Below are positions 7,352 through 14,214 of a stretch of 37,308 nt of DNA, piece after piece. The stretch spans positions 1 through 37,308 of the forward strand of contig JACQNC010000015.1 in the NCBI GenBank assembly GCA_016203225.1, given 5' to 3'. Within the stretch, counting starts at the first letter, position 1. Each line of letters begins with the position of its first letter. A model generated the notes under the pieces. It ran no database searches. It was not told the origin of the DNA and saw only the letters and a list, made by a program, of their open reading frames with translations. Source of the DNA: Candidatus Woesearchaeota archaeon. Lineage in GTDB: Archaea; Nanobdellota; Nanobdellia; Woesearchaeales; ARS49. The translations under genes were made by a program, and so were the position numbers.

Positions 7352-7864
7352 TCAGTCGAACGATAAACGCTGGTCAACCGTCACCGCATCAGGATCCTTC
7401 GCCTCAGCGAGATCCTTGGACAAGCAATAGATGACCCTGGCGCCCGCGAGGTTCACGCGTTTCGAGAAGAACGCGAAGAACCTGTTTATCGTCTCGCGGT
7501 CGTGATATAGCTTCATGATTCCGCGGGACTCAAGCAGCACGTTCTCGGGATGGAAGCTCGTGATCGCGGTATCGAGCACGTACAGTATCTCGTTGAAATC
7601 GAGCTGTTTGCTGAGCATCACGACGTTGGGCGAAGGTTTTTCGTTGAATTGCAGGAGCGAGATGAATAGGATCTTGCCGTTCCCTTCGCCAGCAGTCTTC
7701 AGGAGATCCTTCCAGAACGATGCCGGCCTCGAGAACGCGAAGACCAGCGTGCGGACGCCGCTCAGCTGCGCCAGGATCTCCGCCACTCTCTGCTCGAAAC
7801 TCCTCTCGGGGATGGCGATGAGCGTGCTCTGCCTTGCCAGCAACGCGGTAGTCGTCGGCATCAT
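7352..7864 (-). CDS. Unknown alpha/beta protein, downstream of nitroreductase
   Basis: A 170-residue protein of alternating strands and helices (ILFISLLQFNE, VVMLSKQLD, EILYVLDTAITSF, GARVIYCLSKDL). It looks like a degenerate RecA/KaiC-type or DUF835-like domain, but I see no Walker A loop, so ATP binding is not supported. The start is placed at the ATG at 7864, which overlaps the nitroreductase stop by 4 bases (ATGA); longer readings run through that gene out of frame. The two are likely one transcript. Confidence 0.65.
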   Translation of the reverse strand: MMPTTTALLARQSTLIAIPERSFEQRVAEILAQLSGVRTLVFAFSRPASFWKDLLKTAGEGNGKILFISLLQFNEKPSPNVVMLSKQLDFNEILYVLDTAITSFHPENVLLESRGIMKLYHDRETINRFFAFFSKRVNLAGARVIYCLSKDLAEAKDPDAVTVDQRLSFD

Positions 7865-8403
7865 GCGTGATAGCGCTCCTTGCAGACGATGTCCTTCATG
7901 GACTTCCGGGTCTTCGGCTTGCGGAACGCGCCCTTCCGCTCCTTGCCGAGCAGGATCAGCAGCACGGTCTTGCGCTTCTTCGGCACCTCGAGGAGCTTGT
8001 CCGCGATGACCGGATTCGGCGTGAGGAACCCCGTATCGATCCTGAGCGCGTGAGCCATCAACGCCATGCTCATCGCGGCCGTTCCACAGCACACATGAGC
8101 GTCCAGCAACCCGTGCTCCACGTTCGGCGCGCAGACGTTGCTGATATCGACGCAGGTCTTGTCGAGGACGACTGCGATGAGTTGCGGAGGCGGGATCGCG
8201 AACGCGGCGCTCGTGCAGCAGTCAACCAAGCGCAGTATGCGCTTCCGGTCCTTTACGACGATGAACTTCCACGGCTGCGTGTTATGACAGCTCGGGCTCC
8301 AACGGCCCGCCTCGAGGATACGTCGCAGGTCGCGCACAGAGACACGTGTCTTGTCGAAATCGTAGACAGAATGCCGGGTCTTTAGGAATCGCAGGAAATC
8401 CAT
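7861..8403 (-). CDS. Nitroreductase-family flavoprotein
   Basis: About 180 residues with the family start FLKTRHSVYDFDKTRVSVRDLRRILEAGRWSPSCHNTQPWKF, where RHSV and the Ser-Cys-His-Asn-Thr-Gln-Pro-Trp segment contact FMN. A middle helix (GTAAMSMALMAHALRIDTGFLT) and the C-terminal strand VLLILLGK complete the fold. Such enzymes reduce nitro groups, quinones or flavins with NAD(P)H. Many Cys (DCCTS, HVCCGT) are unusual for the family. AGGAGGT directly precedes two ATGs; the second (8403) has the better spacing. TATA: 8441-8449. Confidence 0.85.
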   Translation of the reverse strand: MDFLRFLKTRHSVYDFDKTRVSVRDLRRILEAGRWSPSCHNTQPWKFIVVKDRKRILRLVDCCTSAAFAIPPPQLIAVVLDKTCVDISNVCAPNVEHGLLDAHVCCGTAAMSMALMAHALRIDTGFLTPNPVIADKLLEVPKKRKTVLLILLGKERKGAFRKPKTRKSMKDIVCKERYHA

Positions 8404-8440
8404 CATACCTCCTTTTCACAGGAGTGATGCGCGCAGGTTC

Positions 8441-8468
8441 TTAAATATTGCGGCAGCAACATTTATGA
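8441..8468. promoter_or_regulatory. Divergent promoters of nitroreductase and PLDc_N genes
   Basis: Minus-strand AATATTTAA (8441-8449) serves the nitroreductase gene. Plus-strand ATTTATG (about 8461-8467) lies 26-27 bases before the ATG at 8492, so that gene should be leaderless. Confidence 0.6.
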
Positions 8469-8491
8469 ACCCATGCTGATTATCGGCATCC

Positions 8492-8734
8492 ATGGCTGAT
8501 CCGGGACAGACGCTCATCCTCGCTTTGTTCGGAGGCATCTGGCTCCTCTGGCTGATAATCATGGTCGCGGGCGTGCTCGCGACGGCGTTCTGGCTCTGGA
8601 TGCTCGTCGACTGCGCGCTCCGCAAGTTCAAGACAGATACCGACAAGATAGTGTGGATCCTGCTCTTGGTGTTTCTGCACTTCCTGGGCGCGACTATCTA
8701 TTATTTCGTGATCAAGCGGAAATCACAATCCTAG
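8492..8734 (+). CDS. PLDc_N-domain membrane protein
   Basis: 80 residues with two membrane helices (about 8-31 and 51-73). WMLVDCALRKF after the first helix and DKIVWILLLVFLHFLGATIYYFVIKRK match the PLDc_N domain, which normally precedes a phospholipase D or cardiolipin synthase catalytic part. Here it stands alone with no HKD motif, as is common in archaea. The role is unknown. Its 3' end overlaps the end of ftsY by 12 bases, tail to tail. Confidence 0.8.
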   Translation: MADPGQTLILALFGGIWLLWLIIMVAGVLATAFWLWMLVDCALRKFKTDTDKIVWILLLVFLHFLGATIYYFVIKRKSQS

Positions 8735-10327
8735 GCTGTCGAGAAGCGTCTTCGCGTCGAATCTCTTGAGGTCGTCGTATTCCTGTCCGGTGCCGAGATA
8801 GAGTATTGGTTTCTTCGTGACGTACGAGACCGAGATGGCGGCACCGCCCTTCTCGTCGATGTCGGCCTTGCTGAGGATGATTCCGTCGATGCCGACGGCC
8901 TCGTTGAACTGCTTCGCCTGCTCCACGCAGTCGTTGCCCGTGATGCTCTCGCCGATGAACAACGTGAGGTCCGGCTTGGCGACGCGCACTATCTTCTTCA
9001 TCTCGTCAACGAGGTTGATGTTGCTGTGGAGTCTGCCCGCGGTGTCGATCAATACCACGTCTTTCTTCGACGCTTCGGCGTGCTTGATGGCGTCGAACGC
9101 GACAGCCGCAGGATCGGCGCCGTAATCGTGCTTGACGAGTTTCACGCCGAGCTTGTCCGCGTGGAGTTGGAGCTGGTCTATCGCCGCCGCACGGAACGTG
9201 TCGGCTGCCGCCAGGACGACTCCGAAGTTGTGCGCCTTCAACAAATGGGTGACTTTCGCTATCGTGGTCGTCTTTCCCGATCCGTTGATGCCTACGAAAC
9301 AGATGACGAACGGCTTCTTGCTCCTGACTTCGTGCAGGAGGTCGATCGACGGCACGTCGAACAGGTCCTGCAGTGATCGCCGCAAGGACGCGAGGATCGT
9401 GGACTCGACCTTGCCGCGAGGGATGGGTTGATCGACCAACGCAAGCTTCAGATCTTGCTTGATCTTGTCTATGACTTCGACGGCGACGTTGTTCTCGAGA
9501 AGCGCGACCTCCAAGTCCCAGAACAACTGCTCGAACTGGTCAGCCGTGAGCTTCTTGTGCGTGATGGTCTCTCTGATGCGCTGGAAAAAGCCTTTCTTCT
9601 CGGGGACCTCGTCCCCGGATTTTGCCGTCCCAGGCAGGTTTGACTTGCGTTCGTCTACGCTTGTTTCTTCCTTGACCTTGACTCCTTTGATGCGTTCGCT
9701 GACTTTCGTGGGCGAGAATTCCTCCTCTGGCACGGGCTCCACGACAGGAACGCTTCGCGCGCGTCTCTTCGGCAACTCTACGGCCGGCTCGGGCGCGGTG
9801 CCTTCGGGAGCGGACTCGAACAGTCCCTCGACAGCGGCGCGCTCGCGCTCCAACTGCTCCTCCCTGTGGATGTCGACCTTCTTCAGCGGCGCGCCCTCGA
9901 CAGTGACTTCAGGTTCTTCGACAACGACCTCTTCGACGGGCTCGCGGGGGAGGATCTCGATGCCGAACTTCTCGTGGTGCTCCTCGAGCTCTTCCACCTC
10001 CTCCTTCTTCGAGAATATGCCCTTGATCTTGGAGAACAAGCCCTTCTTCTCGGGGATCGTGATGCGGGGTGGTTCTGGGATCGCGGGAGTTTCTGCCTGC
10101 TGCTCGCGCTCTGACGTCATCCCAGGCTCTTGCTCCCCGGGCAGATTTGTCGCGGCCGTTTCTTGCTCTCTGGTTTGTTCTTCTGATGGAGCCGACTCAA
10201 TCGTGCTTGGGGCTGCTGGCGCGGGGGACTCTTGAGTTTCTTCGGAAGTCTCCTCCGCGACCTCTTCGACTTTCTTTGAGAACGAGGACAACGCGCCTTT
10301 CAGCTTGTCCTTCAGGAACTTGAACAT
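8723..10327 (-). CDS. ftsY: Signal recognition particle receptor FtsY
   Basis: 534 residues; the GTPase docks ribosome-SRP complexes at the membrane. The NG domain is at about 245-534: N-domain helices, G1 GINGSGKTTT (346-355), DTFRAAA (376-382), DTAGR (428-432), SKAD (486-489, Ser replacing the usual Thr), and GTGQEYDDL (512-520). The N-terminal 245 residues are an acidic, disordered region with three similar short basic helices (KFLKDKLKGALSSFSKK, KKGLFSKIKGIFSKK, KKGFFQRIRETITHKK), probably membrane-contact segments. Its DNA contains one clear and one partial palindromic element (10135-10212; 9627-9649). The ATG is 2 bases after the pfdA stop. Confidence 0.96.
   Translation of the reverse strand: MFKFLKDKLKGALSSFSKKVEEVAEETSEETQESPAPAAPSTIESAPSEEQTREQETAATNLPGEQEPGMTSEREQQAETPAIPEPPRITIPEKKGLFSKIKGIFSKKEEVEELEEHHEKFGIEILPREPVEEVVVEEPEVTVEGAPLKKVDIHREEQLERERAAVEGLFESAPEGTAPEPAVELPKRRARSVPVVEPVPEEEFSPTKVSERIKGVKVKEETSVDERKSNLPGTAKSGDEVPEKKGFFQRIRETITHKKLTADQFEQLFWDLEVALLENNVAVEVIDKIKQDLKLALVDQPIPRGKVESTILASLRRSLQDLFDVPSIDLLHEVRSKKPFVICFVGINGSGKTTTIAKVTHLLKAHNFGVVLAAADTFRAAAIDQLQLHADKLGVKLVKHDYGADPAAVAFDAIKHAEASKKDVVLIDTAGRLHSNINLVDEMKKIVRVAKPDLTLFIGESITGNDCVEQAKQFNEAVGIDGIILSKADIDEKGGAAISVSYVTKKPILYLGTGQEYDDLKRFDAKTLLDSLGL
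9627..9649 (+). repeat. Half palindromic element in ftsY (copy H)
   Basis: GTCCCAGGCAGGTTTGACTT matches the terminal arm of the element (compare CCCAGGCAGGTTTGTAAAGG in copy D and CGGCAGGTTTGACGTGG in copy C). It encodes NLPG at residues 230-233. Only one arm is recognisable. Confidence 0.4.
10135..10212 (+). repeat. In-frame palindromic element in ftsY (copy E)
   Basis: 78 bases (26 codons) from CCCCGGGCAGATTTGTCG to CTCAATCGTGCTTGGGG align along their whole length with intergenic copy B, including both ends and the inner GAT-AGCC part. It encodes residues 39-65 of FtsY, in the disordered linker, without breaking the frame. PSTI (40-43) and NLPG (61-64) come from the two arms. Confidence 0.65.
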
Positions 10328-10329
10328 GG

Positions 10330-10752
10330 TCAGTCCTTGACCAGGTCCCGCAATTCTGTCTCGGCCTTTTCAGCGAGCGCGGTCAGCTGCCGCAACTGCT
10401 TGTTGAGGTCTTCCTGCAAGGAACGCATCTCCACGGCTTGCGCGGCCATCAGCTTCTTGACTTCAGGGATGGGTTTCTGGACGTTGACAGAAGCGCCGAC
10501 GTTGACGAGCAGGTTCTGCGTGTCGGTCGCGACCGTCTTCGCGAACACGCCGTTCGCGATCGGCACGAGGATCTCCGTGCCTTGCTTGACCTGGCTGAAC
10601 TCGTCCAGGTGCTGGCTGATCGCGTCAAGCTGGACGGCCTGCTGCTCGAGCTCCTCCACCTGCTGCTGGATCTGCTGCATCTTCTGGTTTAGGAGCTGGA
10701 GCTCCATGTACTTCTTCTGCGCGTGCTGTTCCTTATCCTTCTTGTCAGTCAT
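10330..10752 (-). CDS. pfdA: Prefoldin alpha subunit
   Basis: 140 residues with the alpha-prefoldin plan: an N-terminal coiled coil (about 8-52), two beta hairpins (EILVPIANGVFAKTVATDTQ and LLVNVGASVNVQK), and a C-terminal coiled coil (98-138). Two alpha and four beta subunits form a jellyfish-shaped holdase that passes unfolded proteins to the thermosome. The start (MTDKKDKEQ) overlaps the stop of the preceding 56-residue ORF by 4 bases. Neighbouring ftsY is the usual archaeal arrangement. Confidence 0.92.
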   Translation of the reverse strand: MTDKKDKEQHAQKKYMELQLLNQKMQQIQQQVEELEQQAVQLDAISQHLDEFSQVKQGTEILVPIANGVFAKTVATDTQNLLVNVGASVNVQKPIPEVKKLMAAQAVEMRSLQEDLNKQLRQLTALAEKAETELRDLVKD

Positions 10753-10919
10753 GTGAGTTTCTTGAGCAGGCTCTTGACGAACCCCTCGTACTTCTCCTGG
10801 CTCATGTAGAACCAGAGTTCGGTGTCTGTCTCGCGCATCCTCTCTTCCGATTTCAGATGCTTCCACTCGCGCTTCACGAGCGCCTTGAGATACGCCTTCT
10901 CGTCTTTTGTCAGAGCCAT
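10749..10919 (-). CDS. Small helical protein upstream of pfdA
   Basis: 56 residues (MALTKDEKAYLKALVKREWK ... FYMSQEKYEGFVKSLLKKLT), highly charged and probably helical throughout. I do not recognise it. In many archaea this place is held by ribosomal protein LX (eL20/L18a); this one is different in sequence and shorter. A TATA box (10943-10952) is centred about 27 bases before its ATG, and the stop overlaps the pfdA start, so it opens the pfdA-ftsY operon. Confidence 0.75.
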   Translation of the reverse strand: MALTKDEKAYLKALVKREWKHLKSEERMRETDTELWFYMSQEKYEGFVKSLLKKLT

Positions 10920-10942
10920 GCCCTGTTCGTCGGACGGACGCT

Positions 10943-10973
10943 ATTTAAATATTGCGGGGAAAAGTTTTAAAGA
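10943..10973. promoter_or_regulatory. Divergent TATA boxes
   Basis: TATTTAAATA at 10943-10952 faces the small ORF-pfdA-ftsY operon. TTTTAAAG (10966-10973) lies about 25 bases before the ATG at 10995 on the plus strand. Both predict leaderless transcripts. Confidence 0.65.
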
Positions 10974-10994
10974 CGCGGGTTCCGCGCCGTCGGT

Positions 10995-11345
10995 ATGCAT
11001 CCACGCAACGTCGAAGCCGCGCTCTGGCACACGTTCATCCCGGACGGCACGGAAAAAGTCAGGTTCTACGACACGCTCCGCGTGAGCCTCCCGAACAAGA
11101 TCGTGCTCGGGTATGCCCGGGCAAACGGTGCATGCGCCTGGGCGTTCCCCGACGCGCGCGAGTTCTGGGAGCACCTGATGCCGCGATTGCGGACGTTCGA
11201 CATCACGATCCTGAACGGAGACGAGCCGAAGACGCTGCGCGAAGCGATCGAGGATATCACGCGAAAACCCTACACGGTCGGCTACGAAGAACGCTTCAAT
11301 GGTGTGTGTCTTGTGGTGCGGTCTTCTGCTCCTTCACGAGCTTAG
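10995..11345 (+). CDS. Uncharacterised 116-residue protein
   Basis: A soluble mixed alpha/beta protein (LWHTFIPDGTEKVRFYDTLRVSLPNKIVLGYA ... FWEHLMPRLRTFDITILNG ... YEERFNGVCLVV). I recognise no domain. The TATA spacing supports the ATG at 10995. Its stop overlaps the 3' end of the EEP gene by 4 bases, tail to tail. Single-gene transcript. Confidence 0.65.
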   Translation: MHPRNVEAALWHTFIPDGTEKVRFYDTLRVSLPNKIVLGYARANGACAWAFPDAREFWEHLMPRLRTFDITILNGDEPKTLREAIEDITRKPYTVGYEERFNGVCLVVRSSAPSRA

Positions 11346-12163
11346 AACTCGAGTTCCGCGACGACCGGATAATGGTCGGACGCGGTTTCTGTGAGTTTGT
11401 TCTTGATGACGCGCGAGCTGATGACCTTGAAGTCTCGCGACGCGAAGATGTAGTCCAGCCGGAGTTTTGGCTCGCGTCCCTTCGACTTTGTCGGAATCGT
11501 GTGCGTTCTGTTGTTCTTCGGCAGCGTGTCCTCGAGCCCGTGCGAGCGCACTGACGGGATGAGATTTCGAACAAGCATCCGGTCCGCTACGACGCGCGCT
11601 TCCTTCCCGTTGGCGGGGATTTCGCGGATGAGCTTCTTCCGGTCATACGCGTCTTCTTCGGAGAGCGAGTTGAAGTCTCCTATCATAAGGTAGGGTGCGG
11701 TGAATGTTTTGAGCAGTGGTGCGAATGCGGTGACGCGGTCGTTGTCAGATATCTTGGGCGCAGGATGGACCACGTCGACGTGCACGCGTTTGCCGTTGAC
11801 GTCAAGCGTTGCCCGGATGGCGGACACGGATTCGCCGCGGTGATTTTTGCCGAGCTGCAGTCGTTCGGCATGAAGGATGGGAAATTTTGAGAGAATCATG
11901 CTGCCCCATTCCTGCTCAAATCCTGTTGCATAGGAGTGTTTTAACCCGAATAATTGTTCGTAATCGACGCGGATGATGCGGTTGCGGTCTTGGGAAGTCC
12001 AGAACTCGCAATATACTGCTTCAGTGAGTCCGAGAATGTCGGGTTTTTCAGCGCGCACGATGTTGCGTACGGCGCGCATGCGTGCCAGGTCGAGCAGGAT
12101 AAGGTTGCCGTCGCGGTTATGCAGACCGTACAACACATTGTAAGTCATCACCTTGATCTTCAT
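11342..12163 (-). CDS. Endonuclease/exonuclease/phosphatase (EEP) family protein
   Basis: 273 residues with the EEP motifs in order: TYNVLYG (7-13), LGLTEAV with the metal-binding Glu (about 44-50), VDVVHPAP, GDFNS (Asp and Asn), LDYIFAS, and SDHYPV with the catalytic Asp-His near the end. The family includes ExoIII/APE-type nucleases, lipid phosphatases and deadenylases; no DNA-binding loops specific to ExoIII are obvious, so the substrate is open. It starts 1 base after the scpA stop. Confidence 0.85.
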   Translation of the reverse strand: MKIKVMTYNVLYGLHNRDGNLILLDLARMRAVRNIVRAEKPDILGLTEAVYCEFWTSQDRNRIIRVDYEQLFGLKHSYATGFEQEWGSMILSKFPILHAERLQLGKNHRGESVSAIRATLDVNGKRVHVDVVHPAPKISDNDRVTAFAPLLKTFTAPYLMIGDFNSLSEEDAYDRKKLIREIPANGKEARVVADRMLVRNLIPSVRSHGLEDTLPKNNRTHTIPTKSKGREPKLRLDYIFASRDFKVISSRVIKNKLTETASDHYPVVAELEF

Positions 12164-12164
12164 G

Positions 12165-12926
12165 TTACGGCTGCGTGTTCTTTTCCACGGACGCGGGCTT
12201 CACGAGCTTGATCGAGAAGTCCTCGAACGGCGCCTGCTGTTCTAGGTCGAGCTTCCGCTGCGACCCCAGATGGAGCAACGGCACGAACGTGAACAGCTTC
12301 GCGTCGCGCGACGGCTGCTCCGGCAGGAGCTCGGAGAACATAAGTCTCGATTTCCTGTTGAGAACGAACCATTCGCGCACGGACTTGTAGACCTGCTTTA
12401 TGGCGAGAGTGATGTCGAGCCTCTTCAACGGCACGATGATTCTGCCTTCGGGGCTGTCGATCCTGATCAACCTGCGATGCTTCACTTCCAACGCCTTTTC
12501 CAACGCGCGCACGAGATCGTAGACAGAGACCTTGCGCTTCCTCGGCTGCGGCGTCCGCGGGATGAGGCGCAGCATCTCCTCGGGAGGCATCACTCGCGCG
12601 GTCTGCAGCTCGCTCTCGAGCTCGTTGTAGAACTGCTCCTCCGTCATCTCCGCGCTCGCGAGGAGGCGGTCGAACTCGTTCAGGTCCTCGCCCACGAGGC
12701 GTTTCGATTTTATCTTGAGGAGCATCGCGGCCGCGAGCAGCACCTTGCCTGACAGGTTCAGGTTGCTCTCGCGCATCTCGCGCAGACGCTCGAGGAATTT
12801 CTGCGTGAGCACGCTCAGGTCGACGTCCCAGGGGTCCATCTGCTCGGTCTTGATCAGGTCGTAGATGATGGCCTTCCAAGTGACGTCATTCTGCTCTACG
12901 AGGATCTGGAAGAGCTTGTCCTGCAT
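12165..12926 (-). CDS. scpA: Segregation and condensation protein A
   Basis: About 253 residues. The N-terminal part (VTWKAIIYDLIKTEQMDPWDVDLSVLTQKFLERL ... LNLSGKVLLAAAMLLKIKSKRL) is the typical ScpA kleisin domain that binds Smc. The C-terminal part has the winged-helix-like segment (SVYDLVRALEKALEVKHRR ... FVPLLHL). The protein bridges Smc heads in chromosome condensation. The TATA box (12948-12957) places the RNA start at the second ATG (12926); an upstream ATG at 12938 would add four residues. The next gene follows after 1 base. No smc gene is in the window. Confidence 0.88.
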   Translation of the reverse strand: MQDKLFQILVEQNDVTWKAIIYDLIKTEQMDPWDVDLSVLTQKFLERLREMRESNLNLSGKVLLAAAMLLKIKSKRLVGEDLNEFDRLLASAEMTEEQFYNELESELQTARVMPPEEMLRLIPRTPQPRKRKVSVYDLVRALEKALEVKHRRLIRIDSPEGRIIVPLKRLDITLAIKQVYKSVREWFVLNRKSRLMFSELLPEQPSRDAKLFTFVPLLHLGSQRKLDLEQQAPFEDFSIKLVKPASVEKNTQP

Positions 12927-12947
12927 GGTCCCACCCATGCACGGAGA

Positions 12948-13017
12948 GTATTTAAGCATGACGGGTGCGAGAAACATTTATATACTGAACTGTACAACTG
13001 TATATTAATTTATACAG
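12948..13017. promoter_or_regulatory. scpA promoter and operator/promoter of the nucleotidyltransferase-HEPN pair
   Basis: GTATTTAAGC (12948-12957) is the scpA TATA on the minus strand. ATTTATATA (12976-12984) is the plus-strand TATA. Between it and the ATG at 13018 is a perfect inverted repeat, CTGTATA (12998-13004) and TATACAG (13011-13017), six bases apart, covering the expected RNA start. A further half-site CTGTAC lies at 12990. The site suits repression by the winged-helix protein encoded directly downstream. Confidence 0.7.
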
Positions 13018-13542
13018 ATGAACAATAAAAAGTACAAAATGGAGACATTGGACCTGTTCTTCGACGATCCGGAGGGCAGCTACCATGTCCGCGAGATCGC
13101 GCGCAGAACCGGCATCCATCCTAACACGACGCTCCGCGACGTCAAGACGCTCGCCAAGGAAGGGCTCCTGCTAGTGAGGAGAACAAAAGCGGTTCTTGAA
13201 GCGCGGGCAAACCCCCAGTCGGAACGCTTTTCCACGCTCAAACGCCTACGCAACCTCGGGAGGCTGCAGGACTCGGGGCTCGTGGAATTCCTGCATAAGG
13301 AATACTCAGCGCCTGAAGCCATCATCCTTTTCGGGAGCTACAGCCGCGGCGAGGACACGAAACGGAGCGACATCGATATCGCGATAGTCACCAAGCGGAA
13401 AATTGCGCACTCTCTCCCGCGGTTCGAGCGCGCGCTTGGCAGGCGCATCCAGCTCCACGAGATCGAACTCGACAGGGTGAGCAAAGAGTTCCTCACGTCG
13501 CTCGCGAACGGCATCGTGTTGAGAGGATACCTGACCCTATGA
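13018..13542 (+). CDS. Winged-helix/minimal nucleotidyltransferase protein (MNT-type antitoxin candidate)
   Basis: 174 residues. The first 60 form a winged helix-turn-helix (YHVREIARRTGIHPNTTLRDVKTLAKEGLLLVRRT). The second part is a minimal nucleotidyltransferase: FGSYSRGEDTKRSDIDIAIV (105-124) with the GSxxRG loop and paired Asp at 118 and 120. In MNT-HEPN pairs such enzymes block the HEPN RNase by adding AMP to it. The HTH fusion suggests it also represses its own promoter at 12998-13017. The 4-base overlap with the next gene supports a bicistronic unit. Confidence 0.85.
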   Translation: MNNKKYKMETLDLFFDDPEGSYHVREIARRTGIHPNTTLRDVKTLAKEGLLLVRRTKAVLEARANPQSERFSTLKRLRNLGRLQDSGLVEFLHKEYSAPEAIILFGSYSRGEDTKRSDIDIAIVTKRKIAHSLPRFERALGRRIQLHEIELDRVSKEFLTSLANGIVLRGYLTL

Positions 13543-13973
13543 AGAAATTCGAGGAATTCCTGGGGACGAACGACGTGCGGCGGACCTCGCGCGACCCCGC
13601 GCTGGCGCAAGCGCTCAGGACACGCGCGGAACAGCAGATGAAATACATCATCCAGCTTCCTTTGACCGACGAATCCGCGACGCTCGTCTTCGAGCAGGTC
13701 TATGACGCGCTCCGCGAATGCACGGACGCCCTGCTCGCGCTGCAAGGATTCAAATCATACTCGCATGTGGCGTCCATCACGTTCCTCGAACGCTATCCGA
13801 GCGTCATGCAGGCCGATCTGGCCACATTCGACAACGCGCGCGAAAAGCGTAACCTCGCGAAATACTACGGCACGCCGCTCACGCCCGCAGAGACGAAAGA
13901 CCTGCTCGCGTTCTATGCCGCGATGAAACCGAAGCTTGATGCGCTATTCCGCCAATTTGCGAAACCTTCTTAA
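13539..13973 (+). CDS. HEPN-like helical protein (toxin candidate)
   Basis: 144 residues, nearly all helix, with VYDALRECTDALLALQGFKSYSH (54-76) and KRNLAKYYG (103-111). Position and size fit a HEPN partner of a nucleotidyltransferase. The canonical RxxxxH RNase motif would be R104-NLAK-Y109, so the His is replaced by Tyr; either the RNase is inactive, or this is a Tyr-containing subfamily in which Y109/Y110 is modified by the partner. Family assignment is from fold-like pattern and context, not from a full motif. Confidence 0.6.
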   Translation: MKKFEEFLGTNDVRRTSRDPALAQALRTRAEQQMKYIIQLPLTDESATLVFEQVYDALRECTDALLALQGFKSYSHVASITFLERYPSVMQADLATFDNAREKRNLAKYYGTPLTPAETKDLLAFYAAMKPKLDALFRQFAKPS

Positions 13974-13998
13974 TCACCCGATGCGAAGAGGACCACAC

Positions 13999-14073
13999 GG
14001 GCTCGTGGCCTAATCCGGTTATGGCGGCTCCTTTACAAGGAGTAGGTTCCAGGTTCAAATCCTGGCGGGCCCA
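13999..14073 (+). tRNA. tRNA-Val (anticodon UAC)
   Basis: A 75-base tRNA. Acceptor GGGCTCG/CGGGCCC, discriminator A, anticodon stem GCTCC/GGAGT around TTTACAA (anticodon TAC), T arm CCAGG-TTCAAAT-CCTGG. No intron and no encoded CCA. TTAATC near 13970 is a weak promoter. Unlike Leu, Glu and Gly it has no 3'-end copies downstream. Confidence 0.95.
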
Positions 14074-14091
14074 TTTTTACCGCGGGGTCGA

Positions 14092-14118
14092 AGGGGGCGC
14101 GGCAGTTGAGCGCCCCCT
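14092..14118. terminator. GC-rich hairpin between convergent genes
   Basis: Nine base pairs (AGGGGGCGC / GCGCCCCCT) around a 9-base loop. It follows tRNA-Val (after a T5 run at 14074) and faces the end of the convergent surface-protein gene about 100 bases away. No T run follows it on either strand, so termination is only a guess. Confidence 0.45.
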
Positions 14119-14214
14119 GGAATGATTGCGAAGCCTATATTCTGCGTCTGCCTGGCAGGTCCATCGCAAACGCATGATATCTGTCGCGATCAGGCAGATT
14201 AGAACGCTGACGTT

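Noticed and set aside
12160-12879. A 239-residue minus-strand frame over scpA
   Set aside because: Frame-shifted shadow of scpA with Arg/Ala-rich composition; the ScpA frame has clear family similarity.
14148-14163. CTGCCTGGCAGGTCC as another palindromic element copy
   Set aside because: Only about 10 bases match one arm, and neither the centre nor the other arm is present.
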